A DNA stretch of 64,000 nt from assembly GCF_003112455.1 (NCBI RefSeq), contig NZ_BDQX01000339.1, positions 36,534 to 100,533 on the forward strand. Reading direction: 5' to 3'. This stretch comes from Paenibacillus agaridevorans. Its GTDB lineage: Bacteria; Bacillota; Bacilli; Paenibacillales; Paenibacillaceae. Below the pieces are notes generated by a model that ran no database searches, was not told the DNA's origin, and was given only the letters and a program-made list of their open reading frames with translations. The stretch's first letter is position 1, and each line of letters begins with the position of its first letter. The position numbers and the translations under genes were made by a program. Shown piece by piece: positions 16,764-24,574 of this stretch.

Positions 16764-16823
16764 GACAGCTGGAGTGACTGGATTTCTTACGATGAGAATC
16801 CGGTTGTGGTGGGGGAAGAGTAA
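16764..16823 (+). repeat. Sulfurtransferase tail repeat, copy 4
   Basis: Encodes DSWSDWISYDENPVVVGEE and stops at TAA 16821-16823. Silent differences from copies 1 and 3 (AGT, GAC, ATT, TCT) show it is not a recent copy. No upstream rhodanese sequence remains. Confidence 0.75.
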
Positions 16824-16860
16824 GGTCAAGGAAAAGCATAATAGTAAGTACATTTAAAAA

Positions 16861-16899
16861 TACATCGCAAAGTGGTATATGCCACGGTGGTGTATTTTT
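16861..16899 (+). terminator. Hairpin after tail copy 4
   Basis: TACATCGC pairs imperfectly with GGTGGTGTA (16861-16893), with an inner GTGG/CCAC stem and a T run to 16900. Same plan as the hairpin at 12851. Confidence 0.65.
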
Positions 16900-17040
16900 T
16901 TGCTGAGAAGCCAACAAAGAGTCAGCAATTGGCTTCAGAAAATGTATACATCGTGACCGACAAATGCGGCTTGCTGATAACAGTCATTTCTTTTGGGAAA
17001 AGTGACGAGTTTGTATAAAGCCGGTCGTAGAGAATGTGTA

Positions 17041-17099
17041 TTGAGCATGCAATCCAATATGAGGTACAATCTACTCATGAAAAATGATAATGATTATCA
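17041..17099 (+). promoter_or_regulatory. Promoter with perfect Fur box, siderophore-binding protein
   Basis: TTGAGC (17041-17046), 18-base spacer, TACAAT (17065-17070). The Fur box TGATAATGATTATCA (17085-17099) matches the 7-1-7 consensus exactly and covers the transcript start region. Confidence 0.88.
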
Positions 17100-17158
17100 T
17101 TATAAATAAATGGATTGTTTTGCTACAAGACATAAAACTTATGGGAGTGAATTTAATC

Positions 17159-18163
17159 ATGGCAAGATCAGGATTTATGAAAACAGGATGGATATCGCTT
17201 ATAACGGCAGCAATGATTACGGTGACAGGTTGCGGCTCGACAGGCGATCAAGCTGTGGCCACGGCGACTAACGATCAGTCTTCACAAGCAACGGCAGCGC
17301 CAAGCGAAGCTCCGCCTCAGACGGAAATACGCGTCGTAACCGATGGCTTCGGAGAGGTAGAGATTCCGACAAATCCGAAGCGAATCTCAGCTCTTTATCG
17401 TGAAGATTATTTGGTTGCGCTTGGGGTAACGCCTATTGTGCAATATTATAACCCGATGTGGGGCAAGCAGGATTACTTGAAGCTGGAAGTGCCGTTGTTC
17501 GACGTGACCGGCAGCATCGAAGCCTTGATGGTGTCCGAGCCGGACTTAATCATCGGCGCCGGAGAGGTCGATGCAGCACAATACGAGCTCTATTCCAAGG
17601 TTGCACCGACGTTCCGCTTGCCGGACGACGTACTTGCGGATTCGCGCAAAACATTGACCTTAATCGCTGATTTGCTTGGCATCAGCGACAAGGCGGAGCA
17701 GGTTCTTGCCGATTACGAAGCCCGTATTGCCGATGTGAAGGCGAAGCTGAACGAGGCGATCGGAGATGAGAAGCTTGTTGTTCTGCGAATGAACGTCGTA
17801 GACAAATCGATTAATATTTTCGGCATTCATAACACGTTTGTCGGACAAATCTTGTATGAGGATCTTGGGCTGAAGGCTCCGGGGTTCGCCGAGGCGATGA
17901 CGGAGAGCAATATCGTCTTGTCGAAAGAGGTCATTCCGGAGCTTGACGCGGACCATATTATTTTGCTTCCGTCCAACGGTACATGGGAGGACGAGAGTAC
18001 TGCGCAAGCGTTTGAGGAAATGAAGGCAGATCCATTATGGCAAACCGTTCCTGCATTTAAGAACGGCCATGTCTATCCCGTAGAGAGATCGTATTGGCAG
18101 ACGGGAGCCATTACGGCCAACGGGTTGAAGATGGATGATCTGCTTCGATTGCTGGCTTCCTAG
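17159..18163 (+). CDS. Iron-siderophore ABC transporter substrate-binding lipoprotein (FecB/FhuD type)
   Basis: 334 residues from ATG 17159, with GGGAGTG 9 bases upstream; an ATG at 17084 would put the Fur box inside the coding region and is rejected. A signal peptide ends at a lipobox (MITVTGC), so the protein is anchored outside the membrane. The TroA-like fold shows PKRISALYREDYLVALG, SEPDLIIGAGE and DHIILLPSNGTW. It captures ferric siderophore for an importer. No permease or ATPase gene is nearby, so it must use a transporter encoded elsewhere. Fur control is strongly indicated. Confidence 0.9.
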   Translation: MARSGFMKTGWISLITAAMITVTGCGSTGDQAVATATNDQSSQATAAPSEAPPQTEIRVVTDGFGEVEIPTNPKRISALYREDYLVALGVTPIVQYYNPMWGKQDYLKLEVPLFDVTGSIEALMVSEPDLIIGAGEVDAAQYELYSKVAPTFRLPDDVLADSRKTLTLIADLLGISDKAEQVLADYEARIADVKAKLNEAIGDEKLVVLRMNVVDKSINIFGIHNTFVGQILYEDLGLKAPGFAEAMTESNIVLSKEVIPELDADHIILLPSNGTWEDESTAQAFEEMKADPLWQTVPAFKNGHVYPVERSYWQTGAITANGLKMDDLLRLLAS

Positions 18164-18185
18164 CAGGAAATAAGAGTGATTTGGG

Positions 18186-18237
18186 AAAGAGCCGCTTTTC
18201 AACGAAGGTTGATGGACGGCTCTTTTTGATTTACACT
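18186..18237 (+). terminator. Terminator of the siderophore-binding protein gene
   Basis: AGAGCCG (18188-18194) and CGGCTCT (18227-18233) with a 32-base loop, then TTTT. Confidence 0.65.
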
Positions 18238-18245
18238 ATATTCAA

Positions 18246-18260
18246 TGAGAATGAATATCA
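18246..18260 (+). promoter_or_regulatory. Fur box before the Btr-like regulator
   Basis: TGAGAATGAATATCA matches the 7-1-7 Fur consensus at 12 of 14 defined positions and lies 24 bases before the start codon. Confidence 0.75.
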
Positions 18261-18284
18261 ATTAAAAGGCGGTTGATAGTAACG

Positions 18285-19094
18285 ATGGATATCGAACAGC
18301 GCAAACAAGCTGGGACTGCTCCTTTAGTCCAATATGTGCTGCGATCGATCCGCTTAATCGTTGCGGGCGAGCAAGCGGAAATGAGTGATTCGGACGGCAG
18401 CGATAGAAACGATAAGGATAGCTTTGAACTGCTCATTATAATGAGCGGGATGGGACAAGGAAAATGTTATTTGCAGGGACCTGGAAGAACTTTATCCCTT
18501 GTTCAAGAGGTTATGAGCTGCAGCTATTACCGAGTGTGCTTTGTAACGAGCGGCGATGCAGCTTCGAGCTTGTTGCCGGATAAGCAAGAGCTTGCCTGCG
18601 CACCCTTCGCGAAGATGATGGAGCTGCTTGACGAGTTGTATTTACTCCGCGGGGCGAGCGACGAGCTCGAGCTGTTCCAACGATTCGTGAGATTTCAAGA
18701 GTTGCTGCTCTTTCTATTCCGCCAAAATGCACCTGCTGCCGAGGATAAGGAAACGGATAGCGAGCGGCATGGAATAGAGCTAAGCATCCGGCATATTCAT
18801 CAGTATTACCGTGAGCTTTTGACCGTGGAGGAGCTGGCCTCCCTCGCGGGCATTGACCGCTGGAAGTATACCCGCCTGTTTAAAGAGGCTACGGGTCAAG
18901 TACCGCTCCAGTACTTGAATGAAGTACGGATTAATCAAGCCAAGAAGTGGCTGGCAAGCGCCGACGACAAGCTGCTCGATATTGCGCTGAATGCAGGCTT
19001 CAACAATGAATATTATTTCAATCGTCGTTTCAAGCAGACGGTAGGCATGTCGCCCGGACATACCGTCGCAGCCGCAAGGGACAGCTTAGAGTAG
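18285..19094 (+). pseudogene. Btr-like regulator, AraC half (frameshifted)
   Basis: 269 residues from ATG 18285 (AAAAGGCGG 12 bases upstream; TTG 18273 abuts the site). An N-terminal domain is followed by an AraC helix-turn-helix pair (LTVEELASLAGIDRWKYTRLFKEATG; IALNAGFNNEYYFNRRFKQTVGMSPG). In the Bacillus Btr family the same chain continues into a FecB-like domain that binds the siderophore. Here the frame breaks at about 19061: restoring one T (CATACC to CATTACC) gives HYRRSRKGQLRVVAPYLED and runs into the next frame without a stop. So one gene has been split by a one-base deletion or a sequencing error. Confidence 0.82.
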
Positions 19095-19870
19095 TGGCGC
19101 CGTATTTGGAGGATTTTATAGTCGCGCTTGATATGCAGCCTATCGCCCAGTATTGGCATGCGAAATGGGGTAAACAAGACTATCTGGGCTTAAACCATAT
19201 TCCGACGTTCGACGAGAACGGCGGCAACTTTGACGAGCTTTCCGGCTATAAGCCGGATCTGATATTGCTTATGGATCGTTACGAGCAACAGCAATATTCG
19301 CAGTGCCGACGCATTTCCAACACGTACATCCTGCGTGAGCAGACCGATAATTGGCGTACGCTGCTGCGTACCGTCGCCGACTATTTCGGCAGGACGGAGT
19401 TGGCCGACGATGCTATCGCAAAGTATGATTTCAAAGCACGGAGCGCGAGTCATAAGCTGAGTCGGGTTTTGAAAGATGAAACGGTCGCTTTTTTGCGTAT
19501 CTCGGCGGATCACATCATTCAATATACGGACGAAGGGCAAGGTTTTGTTTCGACCGTTCTCTACGGCGATGTTGGCTTGCGCTCCCACTCCGCAGTAGGC
19601 GTAGCTTCAAAAGCGAATAGGCCGGGCATGTTCAATCTCTCCGTAGAGGACCTGCGTACATTAACCGCGGATCATCTGTTCATTACTTTCGATAAGTGGC
19701 ATAGCCAGGCAGAAGGAAAGGAGAGGGAGCTGCTGGAGCAGCCGGAGTGGCGCGATCTGCCCGCCGTACGAAACAACCGCGTTTACGAGGTTGATTTTCT
19801 AACTTGGATGAATAACGGCATTATTTCCAACGGCAAAAAAATCGATGATATCCTGCGATCGTTAGCTTGA
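19094..19870 (+). pseudogene. Btr-like regulator, siderophore-binding half
   Basis: 258 residues if started at GTG 19094, which overlaps the stop of the AraC half. The sequence is a FecB-type ligand-binding domain ([54 protein letters not shown]) without a signal peptide, so it is cytoplasmic. It resembles the lipoprotein at 17159 (HAKWGKQDYLG versus NPMWGKQDYLK). There is no ribosome site of its own. In the intact family this domain senses ferric siderophore and turns the AraC half into an activator of uptake genes. It may still be made by coupling or slippage. Confidence 0.8.
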
Positions 19871-19939
19871 TTTGGTTTTGCTTGCGACTGAAGGGACCGC
19901 ATCTTCCATTTTGTATAAAGTGATCGTCGATTTTGTCCA

Positions 19940-19989
19940 TTGTTATTGTCACGTTGCCGAATCTACAATTAAGTTGATAATGATTATCA
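19940..19989 (+). promoter_or_regulatory. Promoter and perfect Fur box of the reductase gene
   Basis: TTGTTA (19940-19945), 18-base spacer, TACAAT (19964-19969), then the exact Fur box TGATAATGATTATCA at 19975-19989. Confidence 0.85.
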
Positions 19990-20030
19990 CAGCATGGACG
20001 TTTCATGAGCCGGCTGGAGGAGGACATCGA

Positions 20031-21068
20031 TTGACTGAGCAGCTTGAATTATACGATGTGACGATTATCGGCGGTGGTCCTGCGGGAATGTATACTGCTT
20101 TCTATAGTGGAATGCGCGATTTAAAGACGAAGCTAATAGAAGCGAAAGACGAGCTGGGCGGGCGGATGCTTATTTATCCCGAGAAAATGATTTGGGATGT
20201 TGGAGGGGTTGCGCCGATCCTATGCGAGAAGTTAATCGCTCGATTATCGGAGCAAGCGAAGACGTTCGACCCGACAATTGTCTTCGGCCAGCACATCATC
20301 GGATTGGAGAAACAAGCGGATTCGACGTACATTCTGGAAGCGGCAACGGGGGAGAAACACTGGACGCGCACGGTCATTCTGGCTATCGGCCGAGGCATTC
20401 TGCGAATGGCGAAGCTGGAGCTGGAAGGGGCCGAGCGCTATGAGGTGTCCAATCTGCACTATACGGTGCAGGAACTGGAGCCTTTTAGGGGGAAACGAGT
20501 GCTTATTTCAGGTGGGGGGAACTCCGCTGTCGATTGGGCGAACGAGCTGGTTCCCATCGCTGCCCAGGTTACAGTCGTGCATAGGCGCGACCGCTTCGGC
20601 GGACATGAGAAAAACATTGTTCGAATGAAGGAGTCTTCTGCCGATGTGCTTACGCCATATGAAGTCACGCAGTTATACAGCGGCAACGGAAAGACGATTG
20701 AACGGGTGACGATTACCCATATCGAAACAGGGGACTCGCGCGAGCTGGAAATAGACGAGGTTATCGTCAACCATGGGCTGAAGTCCGATTTTACAGGCAT
20801 CAAGGATTGGGGACTGGATATGGACGACTGGAACATATTCGTCAGCCCGAGACTTGAGACGAACTTGCCGGGCATCTTCGGGGCTGGCGACTTCGCCAAT
20901 TACGAAAGCAAGCTCAACCTGATTGCAGGGGCGTTTACGGATGCGGCCTTAGCGCTTAACAGCGCCAAACGGTACATGGATCCCGAGGCGCCGAGAATGG
21001 CTTATGTATCGTCGCATAACGAGAGGTTTAAAGAACGGAACAAAGCGCTCGGCGTATCCGATGAATAG
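20031..21068 (+). CDS. Ferredoxin/flavodoxin-NADP+ reductase, thioredoxin-reductase-like (YumC type)
   Basis: 345 residues from TTG 20031, chosen for GGAGGAGG 7 bases before it; frames upstream run through the Fur box. FAD-binding motif [23 protein letters not shown]-binding motif [17 protein letters not shown], and the second FAD motif [21 protein letters not shown]. There is no CxxC redox pair, which separates it from thioredoxin reductase. It passes electrons from NADPH to ferredoxin or flavodoxin. The Fur box suggests a role in iron starvation, perhaps supplying electrons to release iron from siderophores. Confidence 0.9.
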   Translation: MTEQLELYDVTIIGGGPAGMYTAFYSGMRDLKTKLIEAKDELGGRMLIYPEKMIWDVGGVAPILCEKLIARLSEQAKTFDPTIVFGQHIIGLEKQADSTYILEAATGEKHWTRTVILAIGRGILRMAKLELEGAERYEVSNLHYTVQELEPFRGKRVLISGGGNSAVDWANELVPIAAQVTVVHRRDRFGGHEKNIVRMKESSADVLTPYEVTQLYSGNGKTIERVTITHIETGDSRELEIDEVIVNHGLKSDFTGIKDWGLDMDDWNIFVSPRLETNLPGIFGAGDFANYESKLNLIAGAFTDAALALNSAKRYMDPEAPRMAYVSSHNERFKERNKALGVSDE

Positions 21069-21211
21069 CAGGGCTGCTATCATTAGTGCGGACGAGGAAT
21101 TCTTATAAATTATGCTATAATTAGACAAGCGCATTGAACGGCTTGCTAGGGTGGTTGGCTACCTCTCCAAAAAGGGAGGGATGCCTATACTAGCAGAAGG
21201 AGGCATTTTCA

Positions 21212-21589
21212 TTGAAAATAAGTGAATTGTCCAAAAGAACCGGAGCGAGTACCCGATCCATCAGGCATTATGAGAATAAAAAAATACTTTCCGCTGTTCG
21301 ACTTGAAAATGATTACAGGGAGTTCGATGAATCTGCCGTTGAACGTATTAGAAGGATCCAATTCTATCTAGGTTTAGGACTGACAATCGAGCAAATACAG
21401 GATTTATCGAAATGCGATGAAAGCGGTCCCCAAGAATATGAAGTATGTGATGATGTGCTTGAAGTTTACCAGGAGAAGGAAGATCAAATCAATAAACAAA
21501 TTCGCGCGATGGAAGTTGTTAAGAACCGATTGGATGAACAAATCGTGAAGATGACGAAAAGACGGAAATTGAAAAAAACATCGAAATAA
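21212..21589 (+). CDS. MerR-family transcriptional regulator
   Basis: 125 residues from TTG 21212 (AGAAGGAGG, spacing 8). N-terminal MerR winged helix: MKISELSKRTGASTRSIRHYENKKIL, then YREFDESAVERIRRIQFYLGLGLTIEQIQDL, and a long coiled dimerisation helix. There is no metal-binding cysteine pattern at the C-terminus, so it belongs to the small-molecule or stress branch. It is convergent with the reductase gene at 21630-22580, whose promoter has the stretched spacer typical of MerR targets. Confidence 0.88.
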   Translation: MKISELSKRTGASTRSIRHYENKKILSAVRLENDYREFDESAVERIRRIQFYLGLGLTIEQIQDLSKCDESGPQEYEVCDDVLEVYQEKEDQINKQIRAMEVVKNRLDEQIVKMTKRRKLKKTSK

Positions 21590-21590
21590 G

Positions 21591-21621
21591 AGGATCCCAG
21601 CCCATACAGGACTGGGGTCCT
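21591..21621. terminator. Bidirectional terminator between MerR and the reductase
   Basis: AGGATCCCAG (21591-21600) and CTGGGGTCCT (21612-21621) form a GC-rich stem with an 11-base loop between two converging genes. Confidence 0.7.
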
Positions 21622-21629
21622 CCTAGCAG

Positions 21630-22580
21630 CTATGCTTGTGGTTTTCTGAGCAGTGTAGTTACACGCGCGAAACTATCGGTTCCATAGCCCTTGTCGATTG
21701 CCTGCTGGGCAAAGGTTCTTACTGAGCTTAAAAAGCTGACGTCGATACCATGGTGCTCAGAAGCATGGATAATGTGCCCCATGCCAGCCTCGGCCGAGAT
21801 GATGTTGGATAAGTCGCCCGGGTAGCTGCCTTCGTCTACTTGATTCGCTATTTGAGTCATGATGTCGGGTATGTTGGCTACGAATTCTCGGGCGTAGACT
21901 GCAAATTCCCGGGCAGCAATATTCTCGGCGCCGGCTAGGGCGAGAGCATGGACATACCCGCTCATGGACGCCCATAAAAAGTCTAACAGGGCCATGTCAT
22001 GTGCCGCTGCCCGGCCAGGATCCGCACCAAGATAGGTGGCATTCCCGTCCAGACTCATCAATGATGGGTGTACGGCCTCATATACGAGTTCCGGTCCGCT
22101 GTACAAGAAGGCTGATGCTGATGTTCCGATGGTAGTGGGAAGGGTCATGATCACCCCATCGAGATAATCGATTCCGAACTCAGCGGCCCATGCAGCCGTT
22201 CGGCGTGACTGCTCCGGAGAACCGGTAGTGAGATTTACCAAGACGCGTCCTCTCAGGACATCTCCCACAGGTTCCAGGATCGACTGCACAGCATTGTAGT
22301 CCAACACACAGATAATCACCAACGGACTCGCAGTGATAGCGTCAGCAATCATATCCGCGAGCACTGCACCCTGCCTGACGAGATCATCTGCCTTACCGGT
22401 GGAGCGGTTCCACAACGTCGTAGGGTGGCCATTCTTCAGAAACGCAGTAGCCAGTGCCTGTCCCATCGGGCCCAGCCCGATGATAGTCACTGGGTTACGG
22501 TCTTCATTTTCTACCACAGCTCCACCCCCAATTGGTCTTTCACTCTTAATTTCATCTTTCTCATTTCGCTCATTCCTCAT
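21630..22580 (-). CDS. NADP-binding beta-hydroxyacid-dehydrogenase/imine-reductase-like protein
   Basis: 316 residues from ATG 22580 (GAGGGAGG upstream on the minus strand). After a charged tail of about 27 residues comes the NAD(P)-binding motif VTIIGLGPMGQALATAFLKNGHPTTLWNRS; NRS at the end of beta-2 points to NADP. The C-terminal helical part (AHDMALLDFLWASMSGYVHALALAGAENIAA, GHIIHASEHHGID) resembles imine reductases more than 6-phosphogluconate dehydrogenases. The catalytic lysine of the latter is not visible. It likely reduces an imine or small carbonyl compound. Confidence 0.82.
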   Translation of the reverse strand: MRNERNEKDEIKSERPIGGGAVVENEDRNPVTIIGLGPMGQALATAFLKNGHPTTLWNRSTGKADDLVRQGAVLADMIADAITASPLVIICVLDYNAVQSILEPVGDVLRGRVLVNLTTGSPEQSRRTAAWAAEFGIDYLDGVIMTLPTTIGTSASAFLYSGPELVYEAVHPSLMSLDGNATYLGADPGRAAAHDMALLDFLWASMSGYVHALALAGAENIAAREFAVYAREFVANIPDIMTQIANQVDEGSYPGDLSNIISAEAGMGHIIHASEHHGIDVSFLSSVRTFAQQAIDKGYGTDSFARVTTLLRKPQA

Positions 22581-22614
22581 AGTGGAAATACCTCCCTCAT
22601 TTGTGTTCGACCTT

Positions 22615-22646
22615 ATTCTAAAGTTTGACACTAGTGTAGAGGTCAA
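22615..22646 (-). promoter_or_regulatory. MerR-type promoter of the reductase gene
   Basis: On the minus strand TTGACC (22646-22641) and TAGAAT (22620-22615) are 20 bases apart, too far for ordinary SigA recognition. The spacer holds the palindrome ACACTAGTGT (22628-22637). MerR activators untwist exactly such promoters. Confidence 0.7.
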
Positions 22647-22896
22647 TAAAAATTTCAAAATTATTATCGATTGTTTAAACACGGTCTTGTTGCAAACAAC
22701 CGCCAATAGGTTACAAACCAGGCTGGCCATGGTGATGGACTGCTTTAAACTTTACGAAGCTATCCGTGGGACGAACCAACCAGCAGGATAAATTGATTAT
22801 AACTAATAATGATAAGGTAATATTTGGACATTGTGATACCATTGATAGTGACAAGAAACGAAGGCATTCATTTTATTGGATTGGAATGATAAAAGA

Positions 22897-23616
22897 ATGA
22901 ATGACGAGAAAGAGATCAAACCAACCGCCAATGAGCTAATGGAGTTTCATGTTGAGGCGCTGTTTACACATGACCAGAACCTTCGGCTTCGCACGATAAA
23001 CGAGCCCTGGCCCGGAGTGGCTGCCGCCCCCCGGTTTTTCTTGGGGAGGACTATAGAAGGAACGGCTATCTGTCGGTTTCGATATGATGTTCCGGAGATG
23101 CTTATCGAACAATTGGAGGAATTGTGCGTCGATGAACCGATCACTAAGGATTTCCAGACGAAGCCGAAACATTTCGAAGCATATATAAATCTCCTCCAAG
23201 GAGAACGGTTCACAATGGGACCTTGTTTTCTTGTTCCTGACGCAGTCGCGCCGACAATGCAGGTGGTCAGCCTCACCCGGGAAAATGTGACAGAGTATTT
23301 GCGCGGCGGTTTCGAATGGCTGATCATGGAAATAGACTACGTGAAACCATGTATAGCGCTAGTGCGCGAAGGCCGTGCTGTCTCGATCTGCCGCAGTGTT
23401 CGCATCACATCCAGAGTACACGAGGCTGGTCTTGAGACCTTGGAAATGTTTCGTGGAAGGGGGTATGCCGAAGCGGTTGTTGCCGGTTGGGCAATGGCGG
23501 TGCGGAAATTAGGCGGTATCCCGTTATACAGTACTTCCTGGGAAAATCTTGCATCCCGAAGTGTTGCGAGAAAAGCAGATTTGTTCTTTTATGGAGTCAA
23601 TTTTACGGTCATTTGA
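22897..23616 (+). CDS. GNAT-family N-acetyltransferase
   Basis: 239 residues from ATG 22897; a TTG at 22876 is possible. The acetyl-CoA-binding core is near the C-terminus: LETLEMFRGRGYAEAVVAGWAMAVRKLGGIPLYSTSWENLASRSVARKA, with the R-G-R-G-Y pyrophosphate loop. The N-terminal 130 residues are less conserved, as in the FR47/YdfJ-like members. No clear ribosome site and no obvious partner. The acceptor cannot be predicted. Confidence 0.8.
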   Translation: MNDEKEIKPTANELMEFHVEALFTHDQNLRLRTINEPWPGVAAAPRFFLGRTIEGTAICRFRYDVPEMLIEQLEELCVDEPITKDFQTKPKHFEAYINLLQGERFTMGPCFLVPDAVAPTMQVVSLTRENVTEYLRGGFEWLIMEIDYVKPCIALVREGRAVSICRSVRITSRVHEAGLETLEMFRGRGYAEAVVAGWAMAVRKLGGIPLYSTSWENLASRSVARKADLFFYGVNFTVI

Positions 23617-23660
23617 CCGTTGCGGTAGCTACATTCTGTAAAATAGGAGGTGATTGAATA

Positions 23661-24041
23661 ATGAGTGAGAACAGCAAAGAAATCATTGAATGTTATATTG
23701 AGGCCTACAATTCATTTGATATTGAAGGTATGCTTGGGCTCTTGCATGAAGGAGTTTTGTTTAGGAATTATTCCAATGGCGAAATGGATACGGAAATCAC
23801 AGGAATACAACAATTTAGAGAATTGGCGGAAAATTCCGCAAAGATGTTCTCTAGTCGGTGTCAAACGATTACTCACTATAGCGCTATTGCCGACAAAGCG
23901 GAGATTCAAATTGATTATGAAGCAATATTGTCGGCAGATTTGCCCATTGGATTGAAAAAAGGAGATCAGATTCAGCTTAAGGGGAAGTCTGTATTTGAGT
24001 TTCAAAAAGGAAAAATATCGGTAATCGAAGATTACAGTTAA
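23661..24041 (+). CDS. SnoaL-like (NTF2-fold) protein
   Basis: 126 residues with the cone-shaped NTF2 fold pattern: an N-terminal helix (KEIIECYIEAYNSFDIEGMLGLLHEGVLF) and four strands with GIQQFRELAENSAKMF between. Family members are small enzymes or ligand-binding proteins. TAGGAGGTGATTG precedes ATG 23661. It is visibly A+T-richer than the reductase gene. A hairpin terminator follows 16 bases after the stop. Confidence 0.8.
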   Translation: MSENSKEIIECYIEAYNSFDIEGMLGLLHEGVLFRNYSNGEMDTEITGIQQFRELAENSAKMFSSRCQTITHYSAIADKAEIQIDYEAILSADLPIGLKKGDQIQLKGKSVFEFQKGKISVIEDYS

Positions 24042-24050
24042 GTAGTAACG

Positions 24051-24090
24051 GAAGATGTACATCGCTCATGCGGCGACGTACTTCTTTTGT
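24051..24090 (+). terminator. Terminator of the SnoaL-like gene
   Basis: GTACATCGC (24057-24065) and GCGACGTAC (24073-24081), then TTCTTTTG. It is close to the hairpin at 32068-32098, which follows tail copy 5. Confidence 0.75.
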
Positions 24091-24236
24091 GTTTGGCGGA
24101 GAGGACGTCGATTCGTAAAACTAGGGGCTGTCCCAAAAGATATAAAAATAATAGCGAGACAGTAATGCACACAGTTAGACACGGAAATGGTCGGTCAGGA
24201 TACCTATCCTTGACCGACCCACTGCAACAACAGCTT

Positions 24237-24336
24237 ATAGGCGTTATTAACGACTATGGAGCTCATAACAGCAACAAAAACATCCCATAGGCGTTATTAA
24301 CGACTATGGAGTTCGTAACAGCAACAATAACGACGT
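24237..24336 (+). repeat. Tandem 50-bp repeat, two copies
   Basis: Each unit starts ATAGGCGTTATTAACGACTA and contains GTAACAGCAACAA or CATAACAGCAACAA. The copies differ at a handful of positions. The period is not a multiple of three, so a coding role is unlikely. Confidence 0.85.
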
Positions 24337-24433
24337 TCCTGCTTCGAGGCCTGCCGAAGGTAAGCCTTGAGGTCGGGTGGCTTTCGCTCGCTCACAATTT
24401 GCTCACTGAGGCGGCAATAGACCTAAAACCAGA

Positions 24434-24477
24434 AATGGCGGTGAAGGGATAACGCCCTAGCACCGCCATTTTTTCAT
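24434..24477 (+). terminator. Intrinsic terminator
   Basis: AAATGGCGGTG and CACCGCCATTT form an 11-bp stem around about 18 bases and are followed by a T run on the + strand. It also lies 98 bases past the stop of the GH9 gene on the minus strand and may serve it from that side. Confidence 0.75.
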
Positions 24478-24574
24478 TTTTGACGTTTCATTCATCAAGT
24501 GAGCTATTTCAACAAGCGACAATCTTACTTTTGAGACAGAACCTGTCCTTTGCAGTGCCTGGATTCGATTACCG

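Larger units (their letters stand above)
16160..17040. other. Gene-free region with repeats and tail copy 4
   Basis: About 880 bases. GGTTTAACTCCGTTTAATTG and its continuation (16354-16396) repeat a GTTTAA motif every 10 or so bases and include a perfect 9-bp dyad GGGTTAAAC/GTTTAACCC (16373-16393). On the minus strand 16495-16590 reads as an open 33-codon frame ending at a stop (ALDEARMYSKPIYFA), possibly the end of a lost gene. Tail copy 4 and its hairpin follow. Confidence 0.5.
24091..24574. other. Gene-free region with degraded insertion-element traces
   Basis: CTGTCCCAAAAG (24128-24139) and, inverted, CTTTTGAGACAG (24528-24539) resemble the ends of an IS or MITE about 0.4 kb long. Between them are a hairpin GGTCGGTCAGGAT/ATCCTTGACCGACC (24189-24219), two tandem copies of a 50-bp unit (24237-24286, 24287-24336) and a terminator (24434-24477). 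No coding frame is convincing. Confidence 0.5.

Noticed and set aside
12434-22716. Similar A/C-rich strings AACAACTGCCAACAGCCTGC (12434) and AACAACCGCCAATAGGTTAC (22692)
   Set aside because: Similarity is short and low in complexity; no flanking homology supports a shared element.
24087-24290. A 67-codon frame in the gap before the GH9 gene
   Set aside because: It crosses a hairpin and the 50-bp tandem repeat, whose period is not a multiple of three.
24237-24336. Possible CRISPR array at the 50-bp repeats
   Set aside because: Only two units, directly joined with no spacers, and no cas genes in the window.
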